Shown here: positions 13,961-25,453 of the stretch, piece by piece | Layout: the number at the start of each line of letters is the position of its first letter | Numbering within the stretch: position 1 is the first letter of the stretch | From: Neocallimastix lanati (nom. inval.) | Lineage: Eukaryota > Neocallimastigomycota > Neocallimastigomycetes > Neocallimastigales > Neocallimastigaceae | Length of the DNA stretch: 64,000 nt | Assembly: GCA_016946835.1 (NCBI GenBank) | Contig: JACVTC010000089.1 | Span: forward strand, 155,001-219,000 | Direction: 5' to 3' | Translations under genes and position numbers: made by a program | The notes under the pieces: model-generated | Told to the model about the DNA's origin: nothing | Database searches by the model: none | The model's input: only the letters and a program-made list of their open reading frames with translations

Positions 13961-15363
13961 ATGAATACTAATGTACATTACTCCAGTGAAATCAAAGAGA
14001 AACTTGATTTAAAACTGGATGACCTGCAAAAGTTGTCGGGAACCAAAAATTTTAGATATTGGTTCAAAATTATTGAACAAACTGCAAAAAATGCAGGATT
14101 ATATGACTTTATAATTAAAGATAAAATCAAAGAATTTAAAAACAATAATAGAAATAATAATAATAAAGAGAAAATTATCGAAGCTGAAAAGATTGATGGT
14201 GAACTAAAACTAATGATAATAAAAAATGTTCACGAAAATGTATTCAATGAAATTGAATACTCTGAAACAGATTCTGACATGATAAGAAGGTTAAAAAATT
14301 CTTATTATGACCAACAAGCAGATACAGCTTTTTGGATTAAAGAATTAAATTCTTTGAAATTAAATAACAAATTTGAGTTAATAAAGACATTGGATAAAAT
14401 GTTTAATATTTTTAATAATATGTAGAAAACTAATGTTAAAATATCAAATAAAGAAAAAATTAAATATATATATAAAATACTTCCACCAAAATATAGAGAT
14501 TTAGTTAATATTGATGAAAGGACATCGGCTGAAGATTATTACAATAATTCAAAATCAAAGATAGGTATGAAAGCATATTTAGAAGATTGGCACAACAACA
14601 ACAGCAACAATAATAATAATAATAATTTAATCAAAAATTATCCAATAAATGAAAAAACAACTATAAATCATATTGGAAAAATGCGTAATAAATATAAAAA
14701 TAACTATTATAAAGAATATAACAAAAACAAATTTAATGGAAATGGAAGATTTAAGACAAACAAAAATAATAACAAAATCAAAAATAAATTATACTGTCAT
14801 ATTTGCAAGAAACATAGCCATAATACAGAGAAGTGTAGATTTAATTTATTAACCAATAAAAAACATCTTAAAAATAGAAGACATAGTCATTCTCTTAGTT
14901 CTAACAAACAAAACAACATAAATTTTATTGGTAATATAGACAACACAATGAATAATGGAAACATAGACGATAATATTAACTATGACGATATAAGACCACT
15001 TATTGAAAGGACAATTGGATGTTTATATTACACATCATACAATGAAGAACTTATTAAATATTTAAATGATGACAATCATTTAACTTCCAATCAGAATAAT
15101 ACATCTCAAGTAAAACTACCCCAAAAAGAATATAATACTAATTATATCGATAATGACACAAATCAAAATAGTAATCATATGAAAAATAATTCGTTAATAT
15201 ATTAGCTTTATGATTCAGGTGCAGCAGAACATATAACCAATAATATTAATATATCATCTAATTTTAAACAAGAAAAAATTACGTTATATTGTGCTAATGG
15301 AACCTTATGTGAAATTGAAGGATATGGTGAATGTTGTCTCAAAATAAATAATCAACATATTAA
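13961..15363 (+). pseudogene. copia Gag-protease remnant
   Basis: Gag begins at ATG 13961 (QKLSGTKNFRYWFKIIE; KIDGELKLMIIKNV, typical of the UBN2/Gag family) and is open to a TAG at 14425. The same frame resumes downstream (KILPPKYRDL...). A CCHC zinc knuckle, CHICKKHSHNTEKC, is encoded near 14795. A second in-frame TAG at 15206 precedes the aspartic protease motif LYDSGAAEHI, and the frame ends at a TAA near 15366. Poly-Asn tracts occur within gag. The stops could be read through in principle but, with the missing integrase, they more likely reflect decay. Confidence 0.85.
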
Positions 15364-15454
15364 TTAACTAAGGTATTATATGCACCAATGGTAAAAATGA
15401 ATATATTAAGTAGTATAAAATTAATACAAAACAATATCAAAGCAGGTATCAACA

Positions 15455-15925
15455 ATTGTATGTTTTGAGGATTCACCAGCGAACATTTCACTATCAAATA
15501 TAAACATCAAACACAACATCCACAATAATTTCTTTGAATATTATTTCACAAAATCAAATATTACACAAAATGCTAAATTGTTGAATGAAAACAATGATAG
15601 TACAAGTGCAGATTTAAATTGTATAAATAAAAATCTAAAACATATTGAACATAATAATAACAATTTTTATATCAATGGATTTTATAATAGTAAATTAATT
15701 CATAACAAATTGGATTATTGTAATTTATTAAAGTATAATTATAATACGTCAAATAATTCCCGTGATATATTAAAATCTAATTTAAATCACTATAGCAATG
15801 AAGATCAAAAGATTTTCATATATAATAATAATGACAATAATAATATAGACAATCTTGAATTAAAAATGTTCATTAATAATAATGACACACGTGAGTTACC
15901 AATTAAACATTTAATTAACCATTAG
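15455..15925 (+). pseudogene. N-rich linker of copia polyprotein; integrase missing
   Basis: An open frame continues from about 15455 (FEDSPANISLSN...) through an Asn-rich, charge-poor stretch to a TAG at 15925. Its position just before the RT suggests the variable linker that normally follows integrase. No HHCC zinc motif and no DDE core is present on either side, so I infer a deletion junction near 15450. I do not recognise any other domain. Confidence 0.55.
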
Positions 15926-16039
15926 ACCACTAATAATCATAAAAGAACTAAAATTCATAATTTTAATCCCAATAAATTCTATATTGTATCCATAAACATA
16001 AATATTCCTAATACTTATTATGATACATTAAATTCACGT

Positions 16040-17476
16040 GATCATATACATTGGGAAAAAGCTATTATTGAAGAACTCAATAATTTTTACTTCAACAATA
16101 TTATGGAATATGTTCCAACTGTTCCAAAGGGTAAATCAATTATAACTACTAAATGAATTTTTTCTGTTAAGAAAGACTCAAACAATAAAATTTACAAATA
16201 CAAAGCAAGGTTAGTGGCAAGAGGTTTCCGCCAAAAAAAAAGGGATTAATTTTGAATTAACATATATATTCTCCTACTGTAAATATCGACGGTCTTAAAT
16301 TTATAATACCCCTAGCCGCAAAATTTCAATGGAATATCTTCCAACTGGATATTAAATCTGCCTTTCTTAATGCCCCTCGTGATAAAGAGATTTATACAAC
16401 TATTCCACCTGGAGATCCCAACTACAACAATGGTTTCTGGCGATTAAAGAAGGCTCTCTATGGATTAAAACAATCAGGGAGACAATGGAACTATACGATA
16501 ACAAATTTCTTACTATCCATAGGATTCATTCAACTATCGACTGAAAAATGTATATTTAAGAAGTTATAAAATAATATATTAATATGCATTATAGGACTTT
16601 ATGTTGACGATATGATAATTATCGGAGAACAGGATGAAGTATATAATGTTATTAAAGAAATAAAAATAAAGTTTAAAATATATAAATGTAGCGCTGTTGA
16701 TAGTATCCTAGGGATAAATGTACGATTAGAAAAACGTTTTACATACTCAATCTCCCAAGAGAATTTTATCATGAATTTATTGGATAAATACAACATATGT
16801 AATGTTAAAAAATCAAAAACACCGTGTACAGGTAACAATAGTATTTCTGAAAACGAAACACCGTTCGATAAAAAACAATTTACAAGAGCGCCATTGGAGT
16901 ACTAATATTTTTATTGAGATGCACACGACCGGATATATCTTTCGCAGTTAATAAAGCTGCAAGAAAAAGCGAAGAACCAAATTTATCAGATCGGAAAATG
17001 ATTGTTAATATTTTTAAGTATTTAAATTCTACAAAACACTACAAAACTGTTTATAATGGGTTGGTCATATAAATGAATATTCAGACTCGGATTTTGTAGG
17101 GGACTCATATAATAGAAAATCCATGTCTGGGTATATTATATTAATGGGAAACTCAGCAATATGTTGGTCGTCCAAAAAACAGTCAATCGTTGCAACATCT
17201 ACAACGGAAGCCGAGTATATTAGTACGTCAGAGTGTAGAAGATATTATGGATAAGAAATATCATTAAAGAATTATTAAACATTGATAAAGAAATAACAAT
17301 ATATACAGACAATTTATCAAGCAAGACCACTATGGAAAACGGGGATTTAAATTCAAAACTAAAACATATTGATATTAAATACCATTTTAATAGAGACAAT
17401 ATAGACAAACGCCGTATTAAATTAGAATACGTTAATACAAATAAAATGATGGCAGATATGCAACAAAAGATGTAAA
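16040..17476 (+). pseudogene. copia reverse transcriptase / RNase H remnant
   Basis: Typical copia RT landmarks in several frames: HWEKAIIEELN, YKARLVARGF, FQLDIKSAFLNAP, RLKKALYGLKQS and the catalytic GLYVDDMIIIGEQDE near 16600. RNase H follows: DSDFVGDS, WSSKKQSIVATSTTEAEY, and the family-typical end LKHIDIKYHFNRDNI...LEYVNTNKMMADM. In-frame stops (e.g. TGA near 16154, TAA near 16568) and frameshifts (near 16240, 16900, 17070 and 17230) disable it. Confidence 0.9.
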
Positions 17477-17562
17477 TGGAAATAAAATGACTATTTTTGC
17501 AAATTATATTTTTAATTAAACTATTATATCAACACAAATATAAAAATAAATTTGAGGGGAAG

Positions 17563-17695
17563 TGTTAACTACAATAATAATTATTTATCATGTGATAAAT
17601 AAGTAAACATAAAATAATGTAATTTAGTTTTATGTACTAGTATAAAAACACATGAAAATATTTTTAAATAAAAGTTGTTCTTAACGTTTTTAACA
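17563..17695 (+). repeat. 3' LTR of copia element
   Basis: 133 bp, TGTTAACTAC...GTTTTTAACA, about 97% identical to the 5' LTR apart from the 11-bp duplication in the latter. Confidence 0.9.
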
Positions 17696-18060
<365 letters not shown>

Positions 18061-18247
18061 AGCTTTATTAATATTGATTACACTTATATCTTAACTACAT
18101 ATTTAATTTATTTATTCATAGTATATATTTATATTTATATTTATTTATTTATTTATATTTAATAATTACTTAAATGTATTATGATCTATCTTGTATAAAT
18201 CTATGTTAATTATCTTTTAATATTTATTTAATTTTTAATTTATTCTA

Positions 18248-18390
18248 TGTTATTGAAAACGCATGTAGTAACATGTGACTTTATTACTTATTTAAAGCTG
18301 AAAGATAGATCAGACGCTTATTTTCCTTGTATATCATAATAACATTCCATAAGGAATATTATTATAGATCTAAATTTAATAAACTTAACA
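18248..18390 (+). repeat. Probable LTR of a second copia element
   Basis: 143 bp from TGTTATTG to CTTAACA, the same length class and ends as the first element's LTRs, and followed immediately by the same GATTAAGAGTCTCAG primer-binding sequence. The left boundary is inferred from the TG and the length. No matching right-hand LTR is found nearby. Confidence 0.65.
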
Positions 18391-19440
18391 GATTAAGAGT
18401 CTCAGTTGACTCTTATCATTCATTATTAAAAGTACTTAATTAAACCGCTTCACCGCTACGAAATCATGCAAGACTTTAACTTAACTAAGGACCAACATCT
18501 CCATGGAAAGTCCAACTTTAATGAGTGGAAATTCCTTATTGACAATGCCGCTAAACCTCAAGACAATAAGGAATTCATGGAAGTCGACGTCGTTGGAAAA
18601 ATCGATGACAGAGGTTTTATTTACAACCCCGATGCCAACGATGTTACCAACAGGGTAATTACTGTAAAGATATGATCAATATTTTTAGTACATTAATTAA
18701 TTTAATTTATACATTAATGTAATTCACGTTTACAAATTAATGTTAATACATTAAATTATGTAAAATATATTAATTTATGTAATGAATTGATTTATATAAA
18801 TTAATAATAAATTTATATTTTTACTAAATAACTTAAATTTTAATAATAAAATATTTTAATAATTTTAGTTTACTTTAATTTTAGTTTAGTTTAATAATCA
18901 TAAAATTAAATAGTAAATATATAATTAATAGTATTAATAATAAAAGAATAATAAATAAATAATAAATAAGCACTTATTCAATTTGAGTCGAAACAAATTG
19001 AATAAAAGATCGACGCTGACATGACGCTCATGATCAGTAAGAATGTCGATGAGTCTGTTTTAAGAGAAATCAGCAGACTTAATAATGGTTTCCATATAAT
19101 GGAAAGACTTAAATCAAAATATGGAAATTCCAATGTTGATATGGAATACTGACTTAAAAGGTTAAGAAGTATTAAAGCCAGAGATAGAAATCAAATCATC
19201 GGAAAGCTAGAACTTATAAAAGAAACTTTCGATGATATGAAAGAATAACATGTAGAGATTACTGATAAAGAAAAATTAAAATATCTCCACAACGTATTAC
19301 CGGATGATTATAAAAAAATCATTCAAATTAATTTGAATAGTGACCCTAATGAATATATTAATAATCTCAAGAGATTTATTTCAGCAAAATTTTACCTAGA
19401 AAATTGGGAAGATAACAAAACCTGTAACGATATCAGTATT
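18391..19440 (+). pseudogene. Second copia Gag relic, interrupted by an intron-like repeat
   Basis: After the primer-binding site an ATG at 18466 opens Gag (MQDFNLTKDQHLHGKSNFNEWK) to VITVK at 18669. A 333-bp AT-rich insert follows. The frame then resumes at 19009 with IDADMTLMISKNV, which aligns with KIDGELKLMIIKNV of the first element, so the two halves were once continuous. Stops at about 19152 and 19246 and loss of everything after 19440 make it a dead fragment. Its coding sequence is visibly less AT-rich than the surrounding DNA. Confidence 0.8.
18672..19004 (+). repeat. Intron-like dispersed repeat, copy 1 (inside copia gag)
   Basis: 333 bp beginning ATGATCAATATTTTTAG and ending AAACAAATTGAATA, flanked by AAAGAT direct repeats (18666-18671, 19005-19010). 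Read as an intron it would run from GT at 18664 to AG at 19008 (345 nt, phase 0) and splicing would keep the gag frame. A close inverted copy lies at 20533-20907. Confidence 0.75.
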
Positions 19441-20212
19441 GATCTATTTTGTTTATTATCTTAATTTAGTATTTATACTAAAAGTGATAATAATAGATCA
19501 AATTTACAAAGAAAATAAAAAAAATAGAAGTATTATTTAATTATCAAATTTTTAATTAATAGTTATAATTTTTTTTTTATTTCAATTTAAGTTTTATAAT
19601 GAATTAAATATTTAGAAAATATTAATTATAAAATAACAATATTGGTTATTATATATTGTTTAATAATTTTTATAAATTTTAATACAAAATTTTATTAATT
19701 TTGGTTATTATCTTAAATATTTATTAATTAATAATAACAAGAAATTAATTTTATAAAATATTTACAAGTATTAATATTTTTACAATAATTTAAAGTATTT
19801 CCAATTTTTAATAATAAAACAATTAAAAATAATTATATTTATAAAAATAAACAATAAAATAAACAAATAAACAATTAATACAAGAATTATTATAAACAAA
19901 GAATTCAAAATAATAATGAAAGAGAAAATCATTTACAAGTTATTTACTTTTAATTAAACAGAGAAATTAATTAACATTAATATATTATTATTATTTTAAA
20001 AATTAAAATAGAATTAAAGTATAATTTCGAGTTTTAGAATTTAATTAAAATATTTTTTTCTTTATTGTGATTTTAATTTCAAATTTTTAATTTATTAATT
20101 TGTTATTAAGTAGGTTAGATGTTATTTGAGTTTTAATTTAAAAATTCCAATCTGTATCAATTTGTCGGCCCTTAAGAGGTGACTTCGTCCCTTGAAGTCA
20201 ATATATTTATTT

Positions 20213-20315
20213 ATGATTATATAGAATATCTTAAAAATGTATGACTTTATTTTAAAAATATTATACGCCACATTGTAAAATGCAAGATTGCAAAATGCAC
20301 AATCCCCATATTTTT
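20213..20315 (+). repeat. MITE arm (gcATTTCGCaa family)
   Basis: Contains TAGAATATCTTAAAAATGTA followed by GCCACATTGTAAAATGCAAGATTGCAAAATGCAC. The same order of blocks occurs at 43425-43510 (inverted) and 56503-56570, so this is a one-armed, truncated member of that dispersed family. Confidence 0.6.
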
Positions 20316-20532
20316 GAATTATCTTTTTTTGTTTTTGAAAATTTATATATATATATATATATTTTTTATACATGTATTTATATTTTTTCTTAATTTAATT
20401 AATACAAGAAAACTTCAAATTCATATATTGTGATGGATTTTGAAAATTACAAAACACATATTCAATATAAAATAAACAAAAACTAATCTAAAATTAAATA
20501 AAGTTATAAAAAACTAAAACTAATTCAATAAG

Positions 20533-20907
20533 CTTTTCATTCAATTTGTTTTGACTCAAATTGAATAAGTTCTTATTTATTATTTATTTATTATTCTTTT
20601 ATTATTAATACTATTAATTATATATTACTATTTAATTTTTATGATTATTAAACTAAACTAAAATTATTAACATATTTTATTACTAAATTTTAAGTTATTT
20701 AGAAATTAATCTTATATTTTTAAATTTATATATTATATAAAATTTAAATTTATTATTAATTTTCATAAATCAATTAATTTCATATATTAGTATATTTTAT
20801 ATAATATTTAATGCATTAGCATTATTTTGTAAATGTGAATTACATTAAATAATTTAATGTACAAAATAAATTAATTAATGTATTAAAGATATTGATCATA
20901 TCTTTAC
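20533..20907 (-). repeat. Intron-like dispersed repeat, copy 2 (at gypsy integrase end)
   Basis: Reverse-strand copy of the 18664-19008 repeat, highly similar along its whole length, with one extra block of about 20-25 bp. It starts with the same GTAAAGATATGATCAATAT and ends TTGAATGAAAAG. It immediately follows the gypsy integrase codons for GDYVI, again in phase 0; the sequence after AG (CTTATTGAATTAG...) stays open for about 15 codons. Confidence 0.75.
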
Positions 20908-21350
20908 AATTACATAATCTCCTGGTTTATATTTCTTCTTTAGTGCATTTTGAAACCAAATACGGTGTTCCCAATATTTATTTGCATACTCTGAATATTG
21001 AGTAGCCTGTTTTACCCAGTTTTGATGTCTTAAGAAACGTCGAAAAATATATTCTTCTTCTGATTCATTTAGATCTTTATAAATATCCGGAAACATGACT
21101 TCTAATGGCCAAGTATCATGTCTGCCATAAAGTAATTCAAAACTACTAAATTTTGTTTTTGAATTTTTAGTGGTTCTTAAGGCCCAGAAAGCAGATGGAA
21201 GATATTCATCCCATTCAGACTCATTTTCTACTAATAATCTTAATAGCTTCCCTATTTCTCTGTTTCGATTTTCAATCATTCTATTCGATTCTGGATGATG
21301 CGGGGAAACATAATGAATCCGTTCTAGATTTGTTTGAACCAAGTAAAGGA
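20896..21350 (-). pseudogene. Ty3/gypsy integrase C-terminal fragment
   Basis: An open stretch from about 21335 encodes ERIHYVSPHHPESNRMIENRN, the last acidic block of the DDE integrase core (E in NRMIENRNREIGKLLR), then WDEYLPSAFWALRTTKNS and PFELLYGR-like SSFELLYGRHDTWP, and the chromovirus-type KPGDYVIVK. The upstream integrase and all of RT are absent; at about 21380 it abuts a LINE remnant in the same orientation. It is interrupted at the right by the intron-like repeat. Confidence 0.85.
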
Positions 21351-21382
21351 GAATAATAAATAACTTTACTAATATCAAAGGA

Positions 21383-22160
21383 TTAAAAAACCTTTTTCTT
21401 GTATATAATAGGAATAAGTTTATTTGAAAAGAAACGTGTAAATGAAAGAAGGGATTTTCTAACTTTAAAATCCATGTGAGATACAATATGTTCTAATAAG
21501 AGATCATCTGAAAAAGGAATACCTAAATAAATATAACTAGAAACTTTAGGAATAGTATTCATTCCTAAATAGAAGGTTGGGTCACTATAATTTGGAGGAG
21601 ATTGGAAGTTTATTGGTTTTATAACCATAGTTGCACATTTTTCAATACCAAAAGTCATTTCATTTAAATTAGCCCATTTATGTACCTTTTTTAATAATTT
21701 TTCTAAATTTTTTGCATTTGGAGCAATGAGAACAGTATCATCAGCAAAGAGTCCACCACAACACTTTTTTCTTCCAATACTAACGCCATACTTTTCACAG
21801 TTATTTAGTATATCATTGATGATTAAATTGAGTAAGATTGGTGATAATGGACAACCTTGAAGAACACCACTTTTAATAGGAAATTCATTTGATAACATTG
21901 AAGTAAATCGAGCACGTGCTTTAGATGAAGTGTATAAATTACAAAGAAAAACAAAACATTTACCACAAACTCCATAATGATATAATTTAGTAAGAATGTT
22001 AAATATAGGAACTGAATCATAAGTTTTTTAAGATCTAAAAAGGCTAAATATGTGAATTTTCCTTGAAATTTTCTTTGGTAAATTTCTCTTACCGAAATGA
22101 ACAAACTAGTGCATTTTTCACAGTTACAAAGGATTTCACTTCAAAACTATCTCCTCTTTA
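21383..22160 (-). pseudogene. LINE (non-LTR) reverse-transcriptase fragment
   Basis: Minus-strand RT with YQRKFQGKFTYLAFLDLKK, then TYDSVP in a shifted frame (one A lost from a run near 22030), SGVLQGCPLSPILLNLIIND, and the catalytic FADDTVLIAPNAKNLEKLL, followed by a thumb-like MTFGIEKCATMV. Endonuclease and C-terminal parts are missing. It is directly joined to the gypsy fragment at about 21380. Confidence 0.88.
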
Positions 22161-22968
22161 TTTATTTTTTATTATTAGATATCATAGAAAGACTAAACAA
22201 AGAAAAAAAGAAAAGAGAAAAGGAAAATAATAATAATAATAATAATAATAATAATTATAAATAATAAATAATAAATAATATGAAACTGTTTAAAAATTTT
22301 TTTACTTTTTCGGAAAATATTTACAATAAAACAAAACATAAATAAAACTTTCAAAAAAATTTCACTAAAATAATTAATAATTAATTTAAATATATTAATA
22401 TATAATCAAGTATTTTCATTTATTTTAATAATTATTTTTTATTTATTGAACATATATTTATGTGTATAATTTTATTCTATATATATATATATATATATTC
22501 TATTTTTCATATTCGTTTAATATTAAATGAAAAGCATAATTATTAATATAATATTTTTTCAATAAACAATCATTTCTTTTCAACTTTCGTTAAAATATAT
22601 TTTTGTTGCTTAAAATAACTTTTCCTAGTTTCATGTTTTATTTTTTGTTTCTATTTCTATTTGTTCATGTTTGTTGCTTTTTATTTTCCTTTTTTTTTAG
22701 ATTTTTAAAACTTTCAACAAAAAATTTATATTGTACTTTTAATTAATATTTATTTTTATTTTTTTAGTTTATTTAAAACTTTTAACAAAAATATTATATT
22801 GTATTGTTTATTTTTAAATATATACTTTTATTTTTTAATTTCTTTATTTTCAATTTTATATCTTTAATTTTTATTTTTTTATTTATTGTTTTTTCTAATA
22901 AATAATAAATAATAAATTTATGAATATTTTACAATTTTTATTTATTTATTTATTTATTTATTATTTAC

Positions 22969-23063
<95 letters not shown>

Positions 23064-23251
23064 TTATATGTTACTTTTACTCCTTGTTTTATTTTACTTA
23101 AATTTTATTCTATTTTATTTTATTTTTATTTTATTTTATTTTATTTTGTTTTATTTTATTTTGTTTTATTTTATTTTGTTTTATTTTATTTTTATTATAT
23201 ATATATATATATTTAAATTTTTATAATACAACTTCTACAATTTTTTTATTC
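22161..23251. other. Intergenic with TTTA and TTTTA/TTTTG repeats
   Basis: AT-rich noncoding DNA: a (TTTA)n block at about 22937-23074, then a TTTTA/TTTTG pentamer array at about 23105-23195. No gene is seen. The right end should contain the 3' UTR of the membrane-protein gene. Confidence 0.65.
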
Positions 23252-24550
23252 TCAAATTTTTTTTGGATAATTGATAGGACTATTATAAAGAATTTCATCA
23301 GGAACATAAGTTAAGGAAGTAGAAGATGACATATTTATATTCTTCATATTATTATCCTTATATTCAACGCTATTTTCCAAATATTGATCAATTATTTCAG
23401 AAGATTTGTTTGAATCTAATGGCATAATATATTTATTATAATCATCTTGTTTTGATTTATTATTTAATTTAAATGATGGTGACTGATAATTTAATGGTGA
23501 TAAAGAATCTTTTCCAAAGAAACCGTTATTTATATCGGTGTTCTTATTGAAACCATTTAACTTGTTTTTTTGATCCCCATCTCTATCTTTTTGAACAGTG
23601 ATATATGAATCATCCCAATCTTTTAATGGTTTACTTACACTAATTCTCACATTTTCATTCTTTTTAATTTCATTATAACTCTTGTCATAAGTTTTTTTAT
23701 TTGATCCTGGGATTGGTGGTAACTCTGAACGATGATTAGAATAAGGTTTCATCGGAGTATAATTATTCATAATAGTCTCTTTTGAAAATATTTCAGACAT
23801 TACTGGTGTAGTACCTTCATGATTATCTATTTGAAATTTCTGAGGTGATACATTACTTCTTAGATCCTTAAAAATTAGCGATGAAGATTGTAATTTAGGA
23901 GAAGTAATATTAAGCGATCTAGATAAAGAACTAGCTCCATATCCCTGAATTCTATAATTTTTAGACATAAGAAGTTGTGTATTGAAATCCAAATTATTAT
24001 TTTCATTACCTGTATTACCATTTACATTAAGTGCTATATTGTTATTATTGATAGCATCTGTACTAATACCAGTACTTAAATTAGAATTTATATTATAATT
24101 TGAATTTAAATTATTATTACTATTATTATTATTTAAACTAAAAGGATCCATTATTTGATTACTTTCAAAAGTCGCTATAGAACGATTAGAACTACCGTTA
24201 TTAGTGCTATGACTATTCATATAATTTTTTGAACTAAATAGATTCATTGAACTCAATGAAGAGGCATTTGTATTTTGTGCCCGTTTTAATTCAGCTTTAT
24301 CATAAGCCTTTTTTGCATAACTAACTAATGTCACCACAATACCAACAAAAATTAATGGTATTGCTATACATAATGCAAAGATAAAATAATCACTTTCCAA
24401 TGGATTCCATCCTCTCTTAATTTTTGTACCAACCCTTTTTGGAACATGGTATTGATTTTCGTCAAGTTTTATAAATTGACTATTTACAGAATTATCCAAA
24501 AGAATAATGAATACTAATATTATCAAAAATGTTTTACTTTTGGAAATCAT
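23252..24550 (-). CDS. Single-pass membrane protein with Asn/Ser-rich tail, function unknown
   Basis: One exon, 432 aa. Residues 1-24 (MISKSKTFLIILVFIILLDN...) form a cleavable-looking signal peptide. A short ectodomain of about 30 residues follows. YFIFALCIAIPLIFVGIVV at about 55-75 is a strong transmembrane helix followed by the basic stop-transfer AKKAYDKAELKRAQ, so the topology is probably type I with about 350 cytoplasmic residues. The tail is low-complexity, rich in N, S and K, with many SP/TP sites (TSPKLQ, NVSPQKF, SLSPLNYQSP), as in phosphorylated fungal sensor or polarity proteins. I do not recognise the family. The start is the only ATG in frame before the signal peptide. Confidence 0.75.
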   Translation of the reverse strand: MISKSKTFLIILVFIILLDNSVNSQFIKLDENQYHVPKRVGTKIKRGWNPLESDYFIFALCIAIPLIFVGIVVTLVSYAKKAYDKAELKRAQNTNASSLSSMNLFSSKNYMNSHSTNNGSSNRSIATFESNQIMDPFSLNNNNSNNNLNSNYNINSNLSTGISTDAINNNNIALNVNGNTGNENNNLDFNTQLLMSKNYRIQGYGASSLSRSLNITSPKLQSSSLIFKDLRSNVSPQKFQIDNHEGTTPVMSEIFSKETIMNNYTPMKPYSNHRSELPPIPGSNKKTYDKSYNEIKKNENVRISVSKPLKDWDDSYITVQKDRDGDQKNKLNGFNKNTDINNGFFGKDSLSPLNYQSPSFKLNNKSKQDDYNKYIMPLDSNKSSEIIDQYLENSVEYKDNNMKNINMSSSTSLTYVPDEILYNSPINYPKKI

Positions 24551-24674
24551 GCCAAATAAAAGTTTAAGCTCAATATTTAATTTTCCTTATTTTCTTAAAG
24601 AAATGATAAAAAAGGTTTTTTTTTAACAAATTAATAAATACGAAAATATTTATTTATTTATTTATTTATTTATT

Positions 24675-24712
<38 letters not shown>

Positions 24713-25414
24713 ATGTTTTTAATATATGCGAATTGATAAAAGTTTAGAAAAATCGTATAAAATAAATTGAACAAATAAAATTATTAATATTTTTCTAAAA
24801 TAATTATTATATTTTTTGTATTATTTTATTTTTATTTTTATTTTTATTTTTTTATTTTTTTTTTTTCGTTAACTCTATTCTAATTCTTTGTATATATATT
24901 GTAATAATATTCAATTTTTATAAAAATAAAAAAAAAAAAAAGTTATTATTAAGAATTAAATCAATTTACAATAAGAAATTTATTTTTAATAAACTTGATT
25001 TATATATATTCTATTTATATTTTATGTATAATTTCTATTTATTTGTTATTCACTATATAAAACTATAAAAAAAGGGTAAATTTTTATTAATTATTATAAT
25101 CAACGATAAATACTTTTATTAATGAGTATATATTCTATTTATTTATTCTTATTTTATATATATTCAGTATTTCCTGTTTGTTTGTTTGCTTGCTTTTATT
25201 TTTATATTTTAAAATAATTAATATTGAACCATTTTCATTTATACTTTTGTTTAATCTTTCTCTTTTATAAAAGATATTTTATTTTATCTATTAGAATTCT
25301 ATACTTTTATTGGCATATATGTATTATATATCTAATTTAACATTTTTTATTATATTTATTAATTTTTATAACCTTTTTTTTAGAATTTTGTTTTTTAACA
25401 ATAAACAAAAAATG

Positions 25415-25453
<39 letters not shown>

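Larger units (their letters stand above)
13713..17695 (+). mobile_element. Ty1/copia LTR retrotransposon, integrase-deleted
   Basis: Two LTRs (13713-13856 and 17563-17695) with TG...CA ends flank gag, protease, reverse transcriptase and RNase H remnants in copia order. A purine-rich tract (TTGAGGGGAAG) abuts the 3' LTR. The 5-bp direct repeat ATTAT flanks both ends (13708-13712 and 17696-17700), but it lies in an ATT microsatellite so it is only weakly diagnostic. Usual copia elements of about 5 kb carry an integrase core between protease and RT; here there is only about 0.6 kb of N-rich linker, so the GAG-pre-integrase and DDE domains are missing. Several internal stops make it non-autonomous. 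The LTRs differ by about four substitutions plus one 11-bp insertion, so insertion was fairly recent. Confidence 0.93.

Noticed and set aside
16599-16838. Minus-strand frame inside the copia RT
   Set aside because: Antisense shadow of the RT segment that contains YVDDM.
22920-23216. Plus-strand frame of Leu/Phe/Ile/Tyr
   Set aside because: Translation of TTTA and TTTTA repeats.
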